Positions 35,430-47,000 of a stretch of 64,000 nt of DNA are shown here, piece after piece. The stretch comes from Melastoma dodecandrum. Lineage: Eukaryota > Streptophyta > Magnoliopsida > Myrtales > Melastomataceae. The notes under the pieces were generated by a model. That model did not search any database. It was not told the origin of the DNA and was given only the letters and a program-made list of their open reading frames with translations. Each line of letters starts with the position of its first letter. Positions within the stretch are counted from its first letter, which is position 1. The stretch spans positions 40,409 through 104,408 of the forward strand of contig JARUPY010000309.1 in assembly GCA_029817715.1 (NCBI GenBank), written 5' to 3'. Made by a program: the position numbers and the translations under genes.

Positions 35430-37540
35430 CCCGGTTACTAGTATTATAATCGGGGTTTGATTAAACACCTTCGAAGGATCCCTACGAGAAATCCCTGTCC
35501 CAGCTTTCTCCACCGGTGTCAGATCGAACCAGTCTTTTGTCTGGTGTGATTGGAGGAACTTCTTAAAAGTGAAACACTTATCAGTGGTATGAGTCTCATG
35601 CATATGCCACCAGCAAACTTCGTTCTTCAACTTCGAAGCAGCCACTAGGCAAGAGACGAACCCTTTGTCGAGAAGCCTCTTGAACAGCTTGTTGACCACA
35701 TAACTTTTTCCAGAAACACTGGATTCCTGAAAAGCACGTCGAATAACATCAACCATGTTAATGTCGAATGTATGTACTTCATAATCAATAAAAGGTTTTT
35801 GATCGACGGAAGATAGCTCTTCCGACTCTTTGAAACAGAGAATCTTCGGCTCAATAAGATCCTGAATTAAATTCATAAAGGACAAGTAACCACGGGTGGC
35901 GTGGCTAAAAGACCCATGCCATTTACAATAGTTTTGTTCTTCTCCCTATCAGTCTAAGGGAGTCAATGGCCAGGTTTCAGCTTGATTCGATCTCGTTTGT
36001 GTAACCAGTCGAAGATTTCGTCACCCTTCTCAATATCGAAAGAGTATTTTCTCTCTTCATTCGACTTCTGAGATGCTTTCGCTTTGAAGTTTTTCTTCGA
36101 CAGAGGGTCGCAAATAGTAGCTTCGCCTTTGACAAACTCAGCCATATCGACCTCCACATGCGTGGTTTCGACTTGATATGTCGTACGCTCCTTCAACTCT
36201 TCTCCGAGTATATTTTCATATTTTGTGGCCCTCAATGAGAGTTCGTAAAGATCCCTGAATTTTTCTCCTTGGAATTTCTTTCGAATTCATATATCGAGAG
36301 CTTCCTGAGCTACACCGACAACCTCATCTTCACTGATCGATGTATTACATCTGAGTCGAGCCTTTCTGAATCGCTGTAGGAAAGTCGCTGCAAGTTCTCC
36401 AGGCTGCTATCACATCTTAGCCAATTCAACCAGAGAGATGGTCGAATCAAGTGTGGAGAAGGCCTGCATGAAATGCGTCTGCATGTCCTGCCAGTTCTAC
36501 ACTGAGTTCGGTGGAAGATGAATATACCAGGTAAACGCTGGTCCAGTGAGCGAATTATGGAAGAGTCGAAGCTTCCAGTAATCGTTGTTCGATGCTCCAC
36601 CGGTTTGATGAGTAAATCGAGCTATGTGCTCCATCGGCGTCATCTCATCTTCGCCAGAGAAACGAGTGAAATCAAGGATCTTGAAGCCCCTCGAATACGG
36701 TAGGGCGTCTTGTAAAGGTTGATATCTTCCCTGCGCACCGCACCTAGGACCATCTGTTCGATTACTCGGGAAATGATGTCCCTGTAGCCAACAGGATCGA
36801 CAGGCACGAGAAGGACTCTAGGGATTTCCCTTCCGAGATTATTTTTGTTAGGCTCTCTATCAAAGGTAGGAACCTCCCTGGGAATGTCACTGAAAAGGTT
36901 TCTTCTTGGGGGTTGGCTTCCTACTTGCGGCCCACAAATGGGTTGTCGACAGTTTACCTGTGTAATGACTCTCCCGTCGACGATGAGGAAGTGCATATGC
37001 CTGCGGTCAATAATGATCATGTGCGTCATCATCAAGATCGATAAAATCACTATGATGATTGAATCGATCCGGGGTCACAAAGTCACCTCGATCATCAGAG
37101 ACATAGCGTGACCTAGTTGGTTCAGCCCGTCGATAATCTTGTGTTGCAGAGGGGAGATCTTGAGTGGTCTCGTGATTGAAACTCACCCTACGCTTTCCAT
37201 CACGAATAGCAGCCCTTCTCGCCCTAGTTTCGGGAGAGTACTCAGTATCGATTATGGCCGCCAAACCCTGAAGTTGTTTCTGCAATTCCAAAAAGTTATC
37301 TTAATTTTTTGCCTGAATCTGTAGAAACATGTCAAAAGAGACTATTTCTGGTGCGTTCGGCAAAGTGTTCGGCACAGCGGGAGACTCCCACTCCTGCGTC
37401 TGAACATTTTGTTGTCCAAAATTCTAGGTATTTTGTTGCCCCATATTCTAGGCAGTTTGTTGCCCATTTCAACGGTTCCGGCCATTGTTGGCTGTCTGGT
37501 CCTACCCAGAATTGGCCTCCGAATCACCGTGAGTATTAGC
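35430..37540 (-). pseudogene. Gypsy GAG-PR remnant, truncated at its 3' end
   Basis: Reads leftwards from a probable start near 37535 (MANTHGDSEANSG, soon followed by a stop). It contains SPETRARRAAIRDGKRRVSFNHE (37240-37180), a retrotransposon gag domain in pieces (TPMEHIARFTHQTGG, KLRLFHNSLTGPAFTWY, near 36640-36530; GELAATFLQRFRKARL near 36400-36355), and a Cys-His knuckle-like segment CWWHMHETHTTDKCFTFKKF near 35610. It resembles GAG of the Tat/Athila group but is not the same family as the element at 9895. At least four stops or frameshifts. It ends near 35430, beside the inverted-repeat block, and no RT follows. Confidence 0.75.
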
Positions 37541-37852
37541 CATTCTGTTTGCCGCACTCCAGGTTGTTGGCATACCGTGCTACAAAACTTCGCTTCGGCT
37601 CCTACTATGGTCGCCAAAAACGTGTTTGCATGGCAAAACAAGTCGCGATATAACGGGGACTTAAAGTGTTGGATAAAATGTGGTCGCCAATGATGTAAAC
37701 AAACGAACGAAAGAACAATAATTCACTTAGCATAAAGAGAAAAACTTACAGCCATTGCACAACACTTGAAACGAAGGCGGTCGATGGAACTCTATCTTTG
37801 ATAGATCACGCTGTCCGTCGATCAGCACTCCCTCGGCCCGTTCCAGCATCGA

Positions 37853-37926
37853 TCCTTGTCCAGGGTCTCGAACCTGCTACCTTCGCGTTATTAACACGAC
37901 ACTCTAACCAACTGAGCTAATAGGCC
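37853..37926 (-). tRNA. tRNA-Ile (AAU), 3' half damaged, probably a pseudogene
   Basis: Minus strand begins GGCCTATTAGCTCAGTTGGT, giving a normal D-arm, then an anticodon loop TTAATAA (anticodon AAU) on a CGTGT/ACGCG-type stem, then GCAGGTTCGAGACCC, a B-box. The 5' half matches plant tRNA-Ile(AAU). The 3' side of the T stem has an extra C, and the 3' acceptor strand (expected to pair with GGCCTAT) is replaced by GGACAAGG. No run of T follows for Pol III termination. The A- and B-box promoters look intact, but the acceptor stem cannot form. Confidence 0.7.
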
Positions 37927-38702
37927 ATTCTGCATCAAACAATAACTTTCCCTTATTATTTCATATAAACCTTTTAAAGAAGTATTATCATGCCGATTCC
38001 TAAACATTGAAATTTTCCGCAGGCGTTCTACTCTACGTGTACGAAACCATTTCCCATCCACGCGATCTCCCTGGGAATGTCTTTTGTCGTCGTCTAATTC
38101 TGCAGGGGACCCAAAACAAAAAAGGTGGCGAATTGGATTTATAGACTCGAGGAGGGGCGATTTTCATCCTTTTTTTTATTATATAATCCCATTTTAAGAC
38201 AAATACAACAGCAAGAAGAAAACAAGGAGAGTCAAAACAATAAAAAGAAAAAAGATTTGGGAAAACCCACTCAACTCAAATTCTCGTCAAATTTATTTAT
38301 TTATTTTATATTAGGAAACGTTATCGGAAAGCATGCAAGGCTCTTGCCATATTTATCACGGCATTCCGTCCCTAAAACGAAAATAATTTAATATTCAAAT
38401 AATAGACATTCCGTCCATTGAATCCCACGCCCAAAAGATAACACCGAAATGAAAATACTTTTTTTTTGTTTTTGTCTCGGTATTGTGGACGAATTGAATT
38501 TACACAACCGAGGAATCAATCGCCTTTTCGAGTTCGCTTTCCTAGACAAAACCAATCTATCCAGTTGGCGGGCGAGGGACGCTTAACGTTTTAGCCCTTA
38601 ACCACGGCCAGATCTCGAAATCGGACGGAGTACCATGAGACACACAAGTGTATGAATCCGGTATAAAGTTTTCATATCCTTTGGTTCGAGAAAATTAAAA
38701 TG

Positions 38703-38726
38703 GATGCAGATGCAGATGCAGATGCA
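38703..38726. repeat. (GATGCA)4 microsatellite
   Basis: Four perfect hexamer units in a row. Confidence 0.9.
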
Positions 38727-39033
38727 GCTCGCCATAAATTTCGTTGCTTGATGTAATTATTTTAGTTTCCATATTTATGATTGAATGTCGTTTTCACGTT
38801 AGGAAAGGGGAAGAAGCTTCCTCCTCCCATCCCAACCCCCTTATTTCACGTACAAAATCTTGAAATTAAATGCCACCACCCCCGTCAATATCGTCCATTC
38901 ACTCATTCTTTACTCATCTATTTTATTTTATTTTATTTTTCTAATAAATAGATATGAAAATTGAGGGGAGGGCTAAAGAGTTAAGTCGAGATCACCATTC
39001 TTCTTCTGATAACGAAATTAAATTATCCACCTG

Positions 39034-39052
39034 TCTCTCTCTCTCTCTCTCT
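39034..39052. repeat. (CT)n microsatellite upstream of IQD
   Basis: About nine CT units. CT-rich tracts are common in plant promoters and can bind BPC proteins on the complementary GA strand. This one is about 1 kb before the gene. Confidence 0.85.
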
Positions 39053-40050
39053 GTGTACTGACCCGATCACGATCACTATCACGATCAAATCCCGCATTCA
39101 TTCATCTAATTTAGGAAACCCCATATTACGACTTCATCTATCTCAACAACCCATCCCCATCATCCCCCCACCCACTAAAAATTCAAAATTTGAACTCTCT
39201 ATTCTCAATCAATCTCTCGGGTCTTCCACTCCCAAAATGTTCTTTTCTTTTTTTAATTCAAATAAATAAAAGGGGAGAAATCAAATGACCAAAATCTCTC
39301 TTCTCCCCCCCCCCCCTCCCTCCCGAAACAGTGCCACGATCCCTGCTGAATTAAACCCCTTTCTTTAATCACATTAATTAGCAACCTAATCGCCCTGTCC
39401 TCCCCCCAATTAACTCAGCCTATTCAAAAAAGAAAAAAGTCAAACACTAAACCCACAATATTAAAAACCAAATTGGAAAATTACCCAATTGTTTGTTGAT
39501 TTGTACAAAGAAGAGAAGGGAACAAAACTCTATGCTCACATGCCTCCTGTCAAGGGATAAAAGAAGAAAAAATGTAGCCCCAATGAAATCAATTGAATGC
39601 TTGGGAGGGAATCTTTCAGAAGATCTTGTGATGTAATAATCAGACCCAGGTTTTTCAGATTTTTCATCATCATCATCTCCATCTACAAACATAGAAATTT
39701 CAGGGTCATCTCGTTTCTCCATTTTCAGTTTTCTTTTCTTATTTCTATGCAATTTCATGGTCATATCTCGTTTCTCCATTTGGTTCATCTCCGAAATTCA
39801 ATTCCTAGAAAGTGTTTGGGGACAGTGGTGTCCCCATTCATTATATATATGATGTTTCTAAAGAAGAAGTTGGGGCGATTTAGACTTTTAGATCCCTCTC
39901 CTCTGCCCTGCATTGCTCTGCTCCTATCCTATTATAATATATTTGACAGGGTTCATAAATCAAAGGACAGCCAGACAACTGACCACCCATTTACTTTTTC
40001 GTAATACAAAATTAAGGTTGTAATTTTAATTGATTAACCGGTTCTCCTCG

Positions 40051-40058
40051 TATAAAAA
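40051..40058 (+). promoter_or_regulatory. TATA box of the IQD gene
   Basis: TATAAAAA, about 90 bases before the chosen ATG at 40142. Transcription would start near 40082, giving a leader of about 60 bases. Confidence 0.65.
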
Positions 40059-40141
40059 GGGATGTCTGGAGTTTTGGGATTCTTGATGAGGCAACTTCTT
40101 TTTGTCTTCACAGAGTTAGCAGGGGCTTCTCTCAGTCTTCA

Positions 40142-41489
40142 ATGGGCCGGGCGGGGAGATGGCTCAAGGGATTCCTCGGTTTCAACAAGGGAAGAAAGCC
40201 TGCCGATGCTTCCTGTGATCAGGCTTCTCATAACCACAGCGAGGATGATGGTTTCGACGTCGCCAGCTTTTCTTCCTTCGACCTTCAAGGTAAGGATAGG
40301 AAGAGGTGGAGCTTCAGCAGCAGGTCGTACAAGGTCCCCGGCGTCGACCGTGCTCGGTTGAGTCGGTTGGAGAAGCAAAGGGCAGAGGAGAAGCTGGCGG
40401 AGGCTGCAGCGAAAGCCGCCGACGTGGCGGTCGTGGCTGCACGTTCCGCGGTGGTGATTGTGAGGCTCATGGCCGATGGTGGCAGCCGCAGGGTGGCCGT
40501 CTCATGCGGCGGCAGGGAGAGTTGGGCCGCCTTGAAAATTCAGGCTGTCTTCAGGGGGTTTTTGGTAATGTTTCCACAAATCGCGCCCATATATTATTCC
40601 TCATTGTATTTGCAATTTTTGTACATACGCTAGAAATAGAATAACATTTGTTTTGTACATTTCCACAATTATTGGTAAACGCTGTCGTTTCTGGTCACCT
40701 TAAAATGTTTACCTTTCTTGAACTTTCTTTTTTTTGTTTCTTGCAGGCCAGGAAGGCGTTGAAGGCATTAAAGGGGATCGTTAAATTGCAAGCCCTAATC
40801 AGAGGTTATATGACGAGGAAAGAAACAGCCGCTGCCGTCCGTACCATGCATGCTCTAGCCAGGGCTCGTGCCGCGGCCCCGTCCCAGTGGCCTCGACGAT
40901 CCCTCGACAAGGAGAACAGGCTTGATCCCGGTTACTGGCACTCGAGGCGTTCCATAGTAAGGAATTTCTTTGTATTTAGTTTATATAATACGTGGTTGCG
41001 ATATTGATGCTCTTGGGATGTCCTTCACTGTTATATCAGGAAAGGTGTGACGTTACTAGAAACGTGATCCACAGCAAGAGGTACTTGAGTTGGGACAGGA
41101 TCGAAGGTGAAATTTCCACCGGGAGCCCAAATACTGTCGCGATAGACCATGCCAACCCCCACATTCGGCTGTCCAAATTGAACTGGAGGGATGTACACGG
41201 CCGCGACGCGTATCAACCTTCTACGGCACGTGGCTCGTCTCTCTTTCGAGGCTTGACGAGCTACTGTGACCCAGCCACACCTACAAGGAGCCTTTGCAGA
41301 GAATGCTCCGCCTTCAAGAAGCATGCTTGCCTGGACCACCAGAGCTACATGGCGAGCACGCAGTCGTCCCAGGCAAAGCTGAGATGCGCGAGCGCACCAA
41401 AGCAGAGGCCGATGTCCGAGTGGCCGAGGCACAGGACGATCGCGCTGCGAGAGATCATGGCGACACGAAACAGCGTGACCGGGGTCTGA
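40142..41489 (+). CDS. IQD: IQ67-domain (IQD) calmodulin-binding protein, three exons, intact
   Basis: IQD proteins bind calmodulin and usually sit on microtubules, the plasma membrane or in the nucleus as scaffolds for calcium signalling and cell shape. Inferred exons: 40142-40564, 40747-40956, 41040-41489, with GT-AG introns of 182 and 83 bases, all in phase 0, giving 360 residues. The N-terminus MGRAGRWLKGFLGF is typical of the family. The IQ67 domain (about residues 126-190) has two clear IQ motifs, IQAVFRGFLAR and LQALIRGYMTR, then the Arg-rich helix AAAVRTMHALARAR. The first intron splits the domain between GFL and ARK, the conserved phase-0 position of this family. An Ala-rich charged stretch (residues 75-115) precedes it. 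The C-terminal half is basic and Ser-rich and ends in a conserved-looking REIMATRNSVTGV. The paralogue number cannot be assigned. Confidence 0.93.
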
Positions 41490-42580
41490 ATAATTGGAAC
41501 GACTAATCTAATCTAGTATTAGTGTGTCCCTGGAAGATTATTATTCCAGTATATTTTTATTATTTCTTTAATATTATTTTCCTCTTTAATCAAGTTATTG
41601 ATATATTAAGGAAAGGGACACGATTCATAATACGAAACACTAAAAATGAAAGATGAAATTATGATACAAGAAAAGGAATAAAAAAAAAGGAATGAAATTT
41701 TAATGTTTGGACGTCGTACCACTGGGGGGAAGAGGGAGGGCAGGGGCCTTGGCAGTTTGACTGGGTTGTAGTACTAAACTAGTATTTTGTATTCATGTAT
41801 ACAGCACAGGGGCGGGGCAGTGGAAAGGGACACTATTACATCATCCGATTTCGTGCAGTGTGTCTGCTGTAATCCTCCCCCTTTCCTTGTCCCAACTATT
41901 TATGGTTCCTTTCTAACTAAACTCGATTTTATAACCCATCTCGTTTCGTCCCACCCGGATCACGTACGGATACAACAACAGCATTATCGTATTCGGACTC
42001 AGGGTTGAACGACACTACGACTAGATACAACGACGCACCACCGCTGTAATGAACGTTCGGGTAATCTCGCCACACACGAAATCTACCAAGTGATAAGGGA
42101 AAGAGAGACTCGAAGAGTTTCTAGGTTTAATTCTAAATTTCATTATAAGTTATCCTGATGGTTACATTGTAAAAGGGCTTATATCGGATGCCCCAAAGAA
42201 AGGAGAAAGGAAACAAACTTAAAGATAAAGAAAATAAGTTAGACGATAAAGAAGGGAAAAGTGTTACTTTCCCAAGACAAGGTCTGAAAAGATAATAGAG
42301 TAGATTGGTGTAATAGAGCAACTCATGAGCTGTAAATTGTCAAACTTGAACCTCTCAAATCGTAGCCACCCATTGGACTTCTCGTCACTCGCTTCACGTA
42401 GATTCGCCCTCTTTTGATCTACGAGACTCCCCTTGCCTGCCAGCGTCGCTCATTCGCTTGTCGCTCAATTTGTCTACTCCAGCAGCGTGAAACCAGTTTG
42501 TCACCCGGTCAACAAAATTAAGGCAACGCTATCACTACCCTTGTCGCTCAAGCCTATTTGTCTCGCATCACTATCTAGTC
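41490..42580. other. 3' flank of IQD and spacer, no gene
   Basis: AT-rich sequence after the stop codon, with candidate 3' UTR up to about 41700. No coding homology found. From about 42340 the sequence becomes rich in GTCGCTC/GTCGA motifs leading into the tandem array. Confidence 0.5.
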
Positions 42581-43680
42581 AACTTACAACTTTTATGTTT
42601 TTAACTTTTCGATTTGAGGTTGTCTTAACCAAGGTCTGAGCAGTCGAAATTGACACACATAATGCACCGATTCTGTGATCGATCCAAAACCCAGTCTCAA
42701 TCGACCGATCGTAACTTGGTCGATAAAGGTCGATTTAACCCAAAACCACTTGGGTTCATTTTCCCCCTTTTCTATCTACAACTTTTGTGTTTCAGACTTT
42801 TTCATATGAAGTCGTTTTGGTCGACCTTTTGTCTGTCGAAGGTTGATATACATAATACAACGTTTCTACACACAAGTCGAAACGCCGCTTTGGTCAACGG
42901 ATCATAACTCCTTCTACAGAGCTTGGATTAACTCAAAATTAATTGGGTTAGATCCCTCTTTTGTCCAACAACTTTGTAGTTTTGAGATTTTTTGTTCGAC
43001 GATATCTTCAACGACCATTTTCTAGTCGAAGTTCGACTTTCAGAATGCAATGGTTCTGTAGTCGACTCAAAATGTTGTTTTAGTAGATGAAACATCACTT
43101 GTTCGACAATGTTATTTAAGTCGATGAAGCATAACTTGTTCGAGAGAACTCCTTTTCACACAAAACTAGTTGGGCTAGCTTGCTTTCTTGGTGAATTACA
43201 TTGTTGTAGTTCTGAAATTTTTGGTTCGACGACATCTTCATCAAACATTTTCCAGTCGAAGTTCGACTTACATAATGCAACGGTTCTGTAGTCGACTGAA
43301 AACGCAGTTTCAGTCGATAAAGCATAACTTCTTTGACAAAACTCTATTTCACTCAAAACTAGTTGGACTAGCTTTCTTTCTTGCTGAACTACAAATTTGT
43401 AGTTTTGAACTTTTTGATTCGACGACATCTTCGTCGACCTTCATCCCGTCGAACATCAACCTATAGAATACAACGGTTTTGTAATCGACTGAAAATACTA
43501 CTTCAATCGACGGGAAATAAATTTGGATACAAAACTCCATTTAACTCGAAATTAGTTGAGTTAGCTCCATCTTTGGGTTAATTACAACCGTTATGTTTTG
43601 AGATTTTCATTTGAAGTCGTCTCTATTGAGTTTTTGCCTCTCGAAGGTCGACAACACCTGCAATAACTCTAGAAGCGACT
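42580..43680. repeat. Tandem array of a ~191-bp unit, about six copies
   Basis: A segment of the form YTACAACTTTTRTGTTTTGA...TTTTTCRTTCGACGTCGTCTT recurs at about 42583, 42777, 42966, 43196, 43389 and 43580, spaced 194, 189, 230, 193 and 191 bases. A second anchor (GAAGTTCGACTTNCANAATGCAACGGTTCTG) recurs at 43028, 43257 and, changed, at 43450. The longer 230-base unit contains an inner duplication of about 37 bases around GTCGATGAAACATAACTTGTTCGA (43086-43150). Copies differ at many sites. Open frames in the array are shadows of the repeat. It lies just before an LTR fragment. Confidence 0.8.
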
Positions 43681-43989
43681 GTAGGAGCTTCGACTAACCA
43701 ACTTCGTCTGCTCTCCTTCGACCACTCCACATTGACTTAGCGGTCGAGGAGTCGATTGAGATGATTGGATTTGCATCTTTTATATGATATAATGACTTAT
43801 AATGTCTCTTGTGACTTCATATTCATTCCCTTTTCTACATTATTTCCTCGAACATCCTACTTTCAGTTTCTTTTGACGTTTGCAGGATCTTCACTACACG
43901 AGGTGAGGAATGATCATTGATGCTCCTTCATCCTCAATGAAGCTTCTCCAGCATACCTGGGAAGGAACCCTTCAAGAATGGCATACAAG

Positions 43990-44788
43990 GTTTGGGCGCA
44001 CTGTAGACTGCAGTGGAAACACCTCACTCAAAGCTGCCCCAACCGACAAACCAAAGGTACGAAGGGGAGGTTAGGGCCTCCCCGAACTATCCTTCTCCAC
44101 TTGTAATGAGCAGCGGGCCCAAGTGCATAAGCCCACTGGTACCACCCTTCCCCGCTTACTTTGATCTAAATTATTGGATGTGGGTGTTGTGGTGCATGCT
44201 GTTAGGTTCATAGATTATTACGACACATGTGTTGTGTTAACCAACAAACATGAGTTCGGGCCTAAAGCTCAGATCGGGACCAACGCCGGTAAAACATCGA
44301 CATGAGTCCGGAGTCATGCATGGATCGGGTCCAACGCCCGTTAACCAAAAGCAAACTTTTGGAGCAAACGTCACCTCTTCGCATATTTAGATGTAAGAGC
44401 TAGTAAATATGAATAATCGAACCAACTATTTTTTCGACTTGAACAGTTTTATAAAAATAAGTCGATGGCGACTCCGTAATAGCCTACCTAGGTTACGGAG
44501 CCATCATGGATGAGGGAAGGCGACACGAGCCGCTCTCGATCCTCCCGAAAACTCCTTTTACGGATCATGCTCCGCATATCGCCTGTCGTCTTCCAAGGAG
44601 CATGGAGACAATTGACGAAAGCCCGAGCAGGCCCAATTAGGAATCAAGGGAGTATCGACCTCGACATCCTTCGTAGCGCCTCGACGTTCGAGTCATGGTG
44701 TCGACCTGAGGACTTCGGGGGGAGCGGGCCTGGATCCTCGTGTCAATCAAACCACCACGCGCGCAGCAAGCTGGAGGGTGCGAGTACA
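43990..44788 (+). repeat. Tat-type LTR fragment (solo or truncated)
   Basis: Collinear with the 3' third of the LTRs at 9895 and 23760: shared blocks include CCCAAGTGCATAAGCCCAC, ACATGAGTTCGGGCC, CGGGTCCAACGCCCGTTAA, ATAAGTCGATGGCGACTCCG (44457-44476), CGGAGCCATCATGGATGAGG and CACGCGCG...GGAGGGTGCGAGTACA, ending at 44788 in CA like the others. The AT-rich first two thirds of the LTR are missing or replaced by the 191-bp array. No primer site follows, so no internal region is attached. It belongs to a related but more diverged family member. Confidence 0.75.
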
Positions 44789-45022
44789 CAAGATTTCTTG
44801 AAGAACACTCGGTATTGCAGAATCGACGTGTTAAAGATCTTAATAACTCCTTGAGGGATATTTGTGTCATTTCACTGACTGCAACTTCATAGTGGGGGAG
44901 AATAATTTCTTAAAAAGAGTGCACTTGTGCGATGAATTCCTTTGCTACATTATTTATCTAGATCATGTCTCATCTCGTCGTTCAGATTTGAAGCTTTCTC
45001 ACTGGTTCGTGAAGAAGACTTT

Positions 45023-45395
45023 TGTTGAATACACATCAAAACCTCAACTTGAGTTAGCGTTGTAGAACTAACTCAAGCTACCGCCTATGTTAAGAAGAAT
45101 TGCTAAAAAACTATAGAGACGAGGAGGAGAGAGAAAAAAGATTTGCACTCTTGAGCTCTCGGTGAATTGCATTTCAAATGGGATGGGTGAACCTACTTAT
45201 AGTTGGAGCTAGCCTCTAAAATAAAGTAAAGATTTCTATTACGCAGCATACTTACGATCCTTAATTTCTACCTACTAGAAAACATCAATTCTCACCACAA
45301 TTTAGCCACCTACCACTTAGAAAGATCTGGACTAAGGTTTCTCTTAGTAGCCGGAGAGAAACATCTAGAATGGTTTAGGTGTTGATATTCCAATA
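45023..45395 (-). repeat. 3' LTR of the second Copia element
   Basis: 373 bases, ending GGTGTTGATATTCCAATA, where the usual terminal CA has become TA. A minus-strand TATA (TATAAGTAGG near 45193) is present. The purine-rich GGTGTTGATGAGGAGTAT follows on the minus strand as a polypurine tract. Confidence 0.75.
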
Positions 45396-45634
45396 CTCCT
45401 CATCAACACCAACTTGTTCTTCTTATAAAACCAAGTCGTGCTCGGAACTTCTCGAGCTTGTTTGCATTTAGTCCTTTGGTGAAGATGTTTGCCGGTTGGT
45501 CTTTAGTACCGATATGTTGCAGCATGATATCTTCTTACAGCACCTTTTCTCTTAAGAAGTGATATTGGACTTCACCATCCTTTGTCCTTGCATGAAATAT
45601 TAGATTTATGGCTAGCTGAATTGCCAAACGGTTG

Positions 45635-47000
45635 TCACATCATATAGTAACTGCATAATCTGCTGGCTGTCGGAGGTCTGTCATGAGTTGCATAAGTCAT
45701 GTAGCTTCCTGAATTGCGGTTGCAGCACCTCTGTATTCGAAATCTGTCGTTGAAAGCGATAATGTTGGTTGTGTTTGCTGCAGCATGATACAGCTCCCTC
45801 AGCAACGCTGAAGATGCATCCAGTGGTAGATCGTCGAGTGTCACGGGCTCCGGCATAGTCAGCATCGTAGTAACCGACCAACTTACAATCTCCTATTGTC
45901 TTGAACAATATCCCATAATATAGTGTATCATTTATATATCTCAATATTCGTCGGACTGCTTCAAGATGCGGCTTATTTGGAGCTTGCATAAACTTCCTCA
46001 CTAAATAGACTGCATATGAAATATCTGGCCTTATATGTGTCAGGTATATCGGACTACCAACCAGTTGACGTTACATAGTAGGCTCTTCAAGATCCTTTCC
46101 TTTATTGATGCTTAGTTTTGTGTTGAACTCGACGGGGGTTGATATTGGCTTGCAATCAATCATATCATATTTTTTTAATAGCTCATTTGCATATTTTTCT
46201 TGACACAGGAACAAGCAATCTGTGACTTGATCGACTTCCAGCCCCAGGAAGTGTTTTAGTTCTCCAAGCTCCTTCCTGTAAAATCGCATAGACAAATTTT
46301 CCTTGATCTGTTTGATCTCCATGCAGTGGCTTCCAATGACGATCTAGTGGTCAATGTATACAAGTACTACTACAATTTTCTATCCTTGAACTTTTACGAA
46401 GATGCTTGAATCAGCGATAGAGATAATATATCCGCTTTGGACTAAGGACTCTGCAATCTTGTCATACTATGCTATTGGCGTCGGCTTCAATTTGTATAAT
46501 CCTTTCCTTAGTTTGCAGACGTAGTTCGGACGATTATTGTCTGTAAAGCCCTGAGGTCGTTCCATATAGATTGCTCTATCTAACTCTCCATGTAGGAATG
46601 CATTCTTCACGTCCATCTACCAAAGCTTCCAAGACTTACTTGCTAATAAATTGATAGTACTCTGACAGAAGTTATCTTCGCAACTGGATTGAGGCTTCGT
46701 CGTAGTCTAAACCACATAGTTGAGAGAACCCTCGAGCGACAAGATGGGCTTTGTACCTCTCCACGGATCCGTCTGGACGAGTTTTCACCTTATAGACCCA
46801 CTTGCAGGATATGAGTTTTCTTCTAGTGCTCAGATCTCTTCACTCATCACCTCTTGCCATACCTTGTGCTTTTGATGCATCTTCAAAGGTTGATGGTTCT
46901 TGAGGATCAATGTCTTCAGCAAGTGATGCATCTATGTATCGTGTTGGAGGCCTTTGTTGTCCTGTGGACCTCCTCAGTGGTGTCATTGCATCGTTGGCTC
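45635..47000 (-). pseudogene. RT and RNase H of the second Copia element
   Basis: Minus-strand pieces: an RT start near 46790-46560, the catalytic loop at 46360-46347 reading YIDH where YVDD is expected, then [19 protein letters not shown] and [15 protein letters not shown] (46322-46071), and [48 protein letters not shown] (46001-45780). Loss of the second catalytic Asp, plus stops, makes RT inactive. Confidence 0.85.

Larger units (their letters stand above)
37930..40050. other. Upstream region of the IQD gene, no other gene
   Basis: AT-rich and pyrimidine-rich spacer with simple repeats: GATGCA four times at 38703-38726, TTTTA units near 38920, (CT)n at 39034-39052 and a C run near 39306. 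Frames at 39447-40004 on both strands show low complexity and no domain. Likely promoter and spacer. Confidence 0.5.

Noticed and set aside
39447..40004. Frames of 113 and 135 codons on opposite strands before the IQD gene
   Set aside because: Low-complexity Phe/Ile/Lys-rich translations, no splice or domain evidence; they look like promoter sequence.
42433..43581. Series of 60-90 codon frames near 43 kb
   Set aside because: They repeat with the 191-bp tandem unit and reflect its periodicity rather than a gene.
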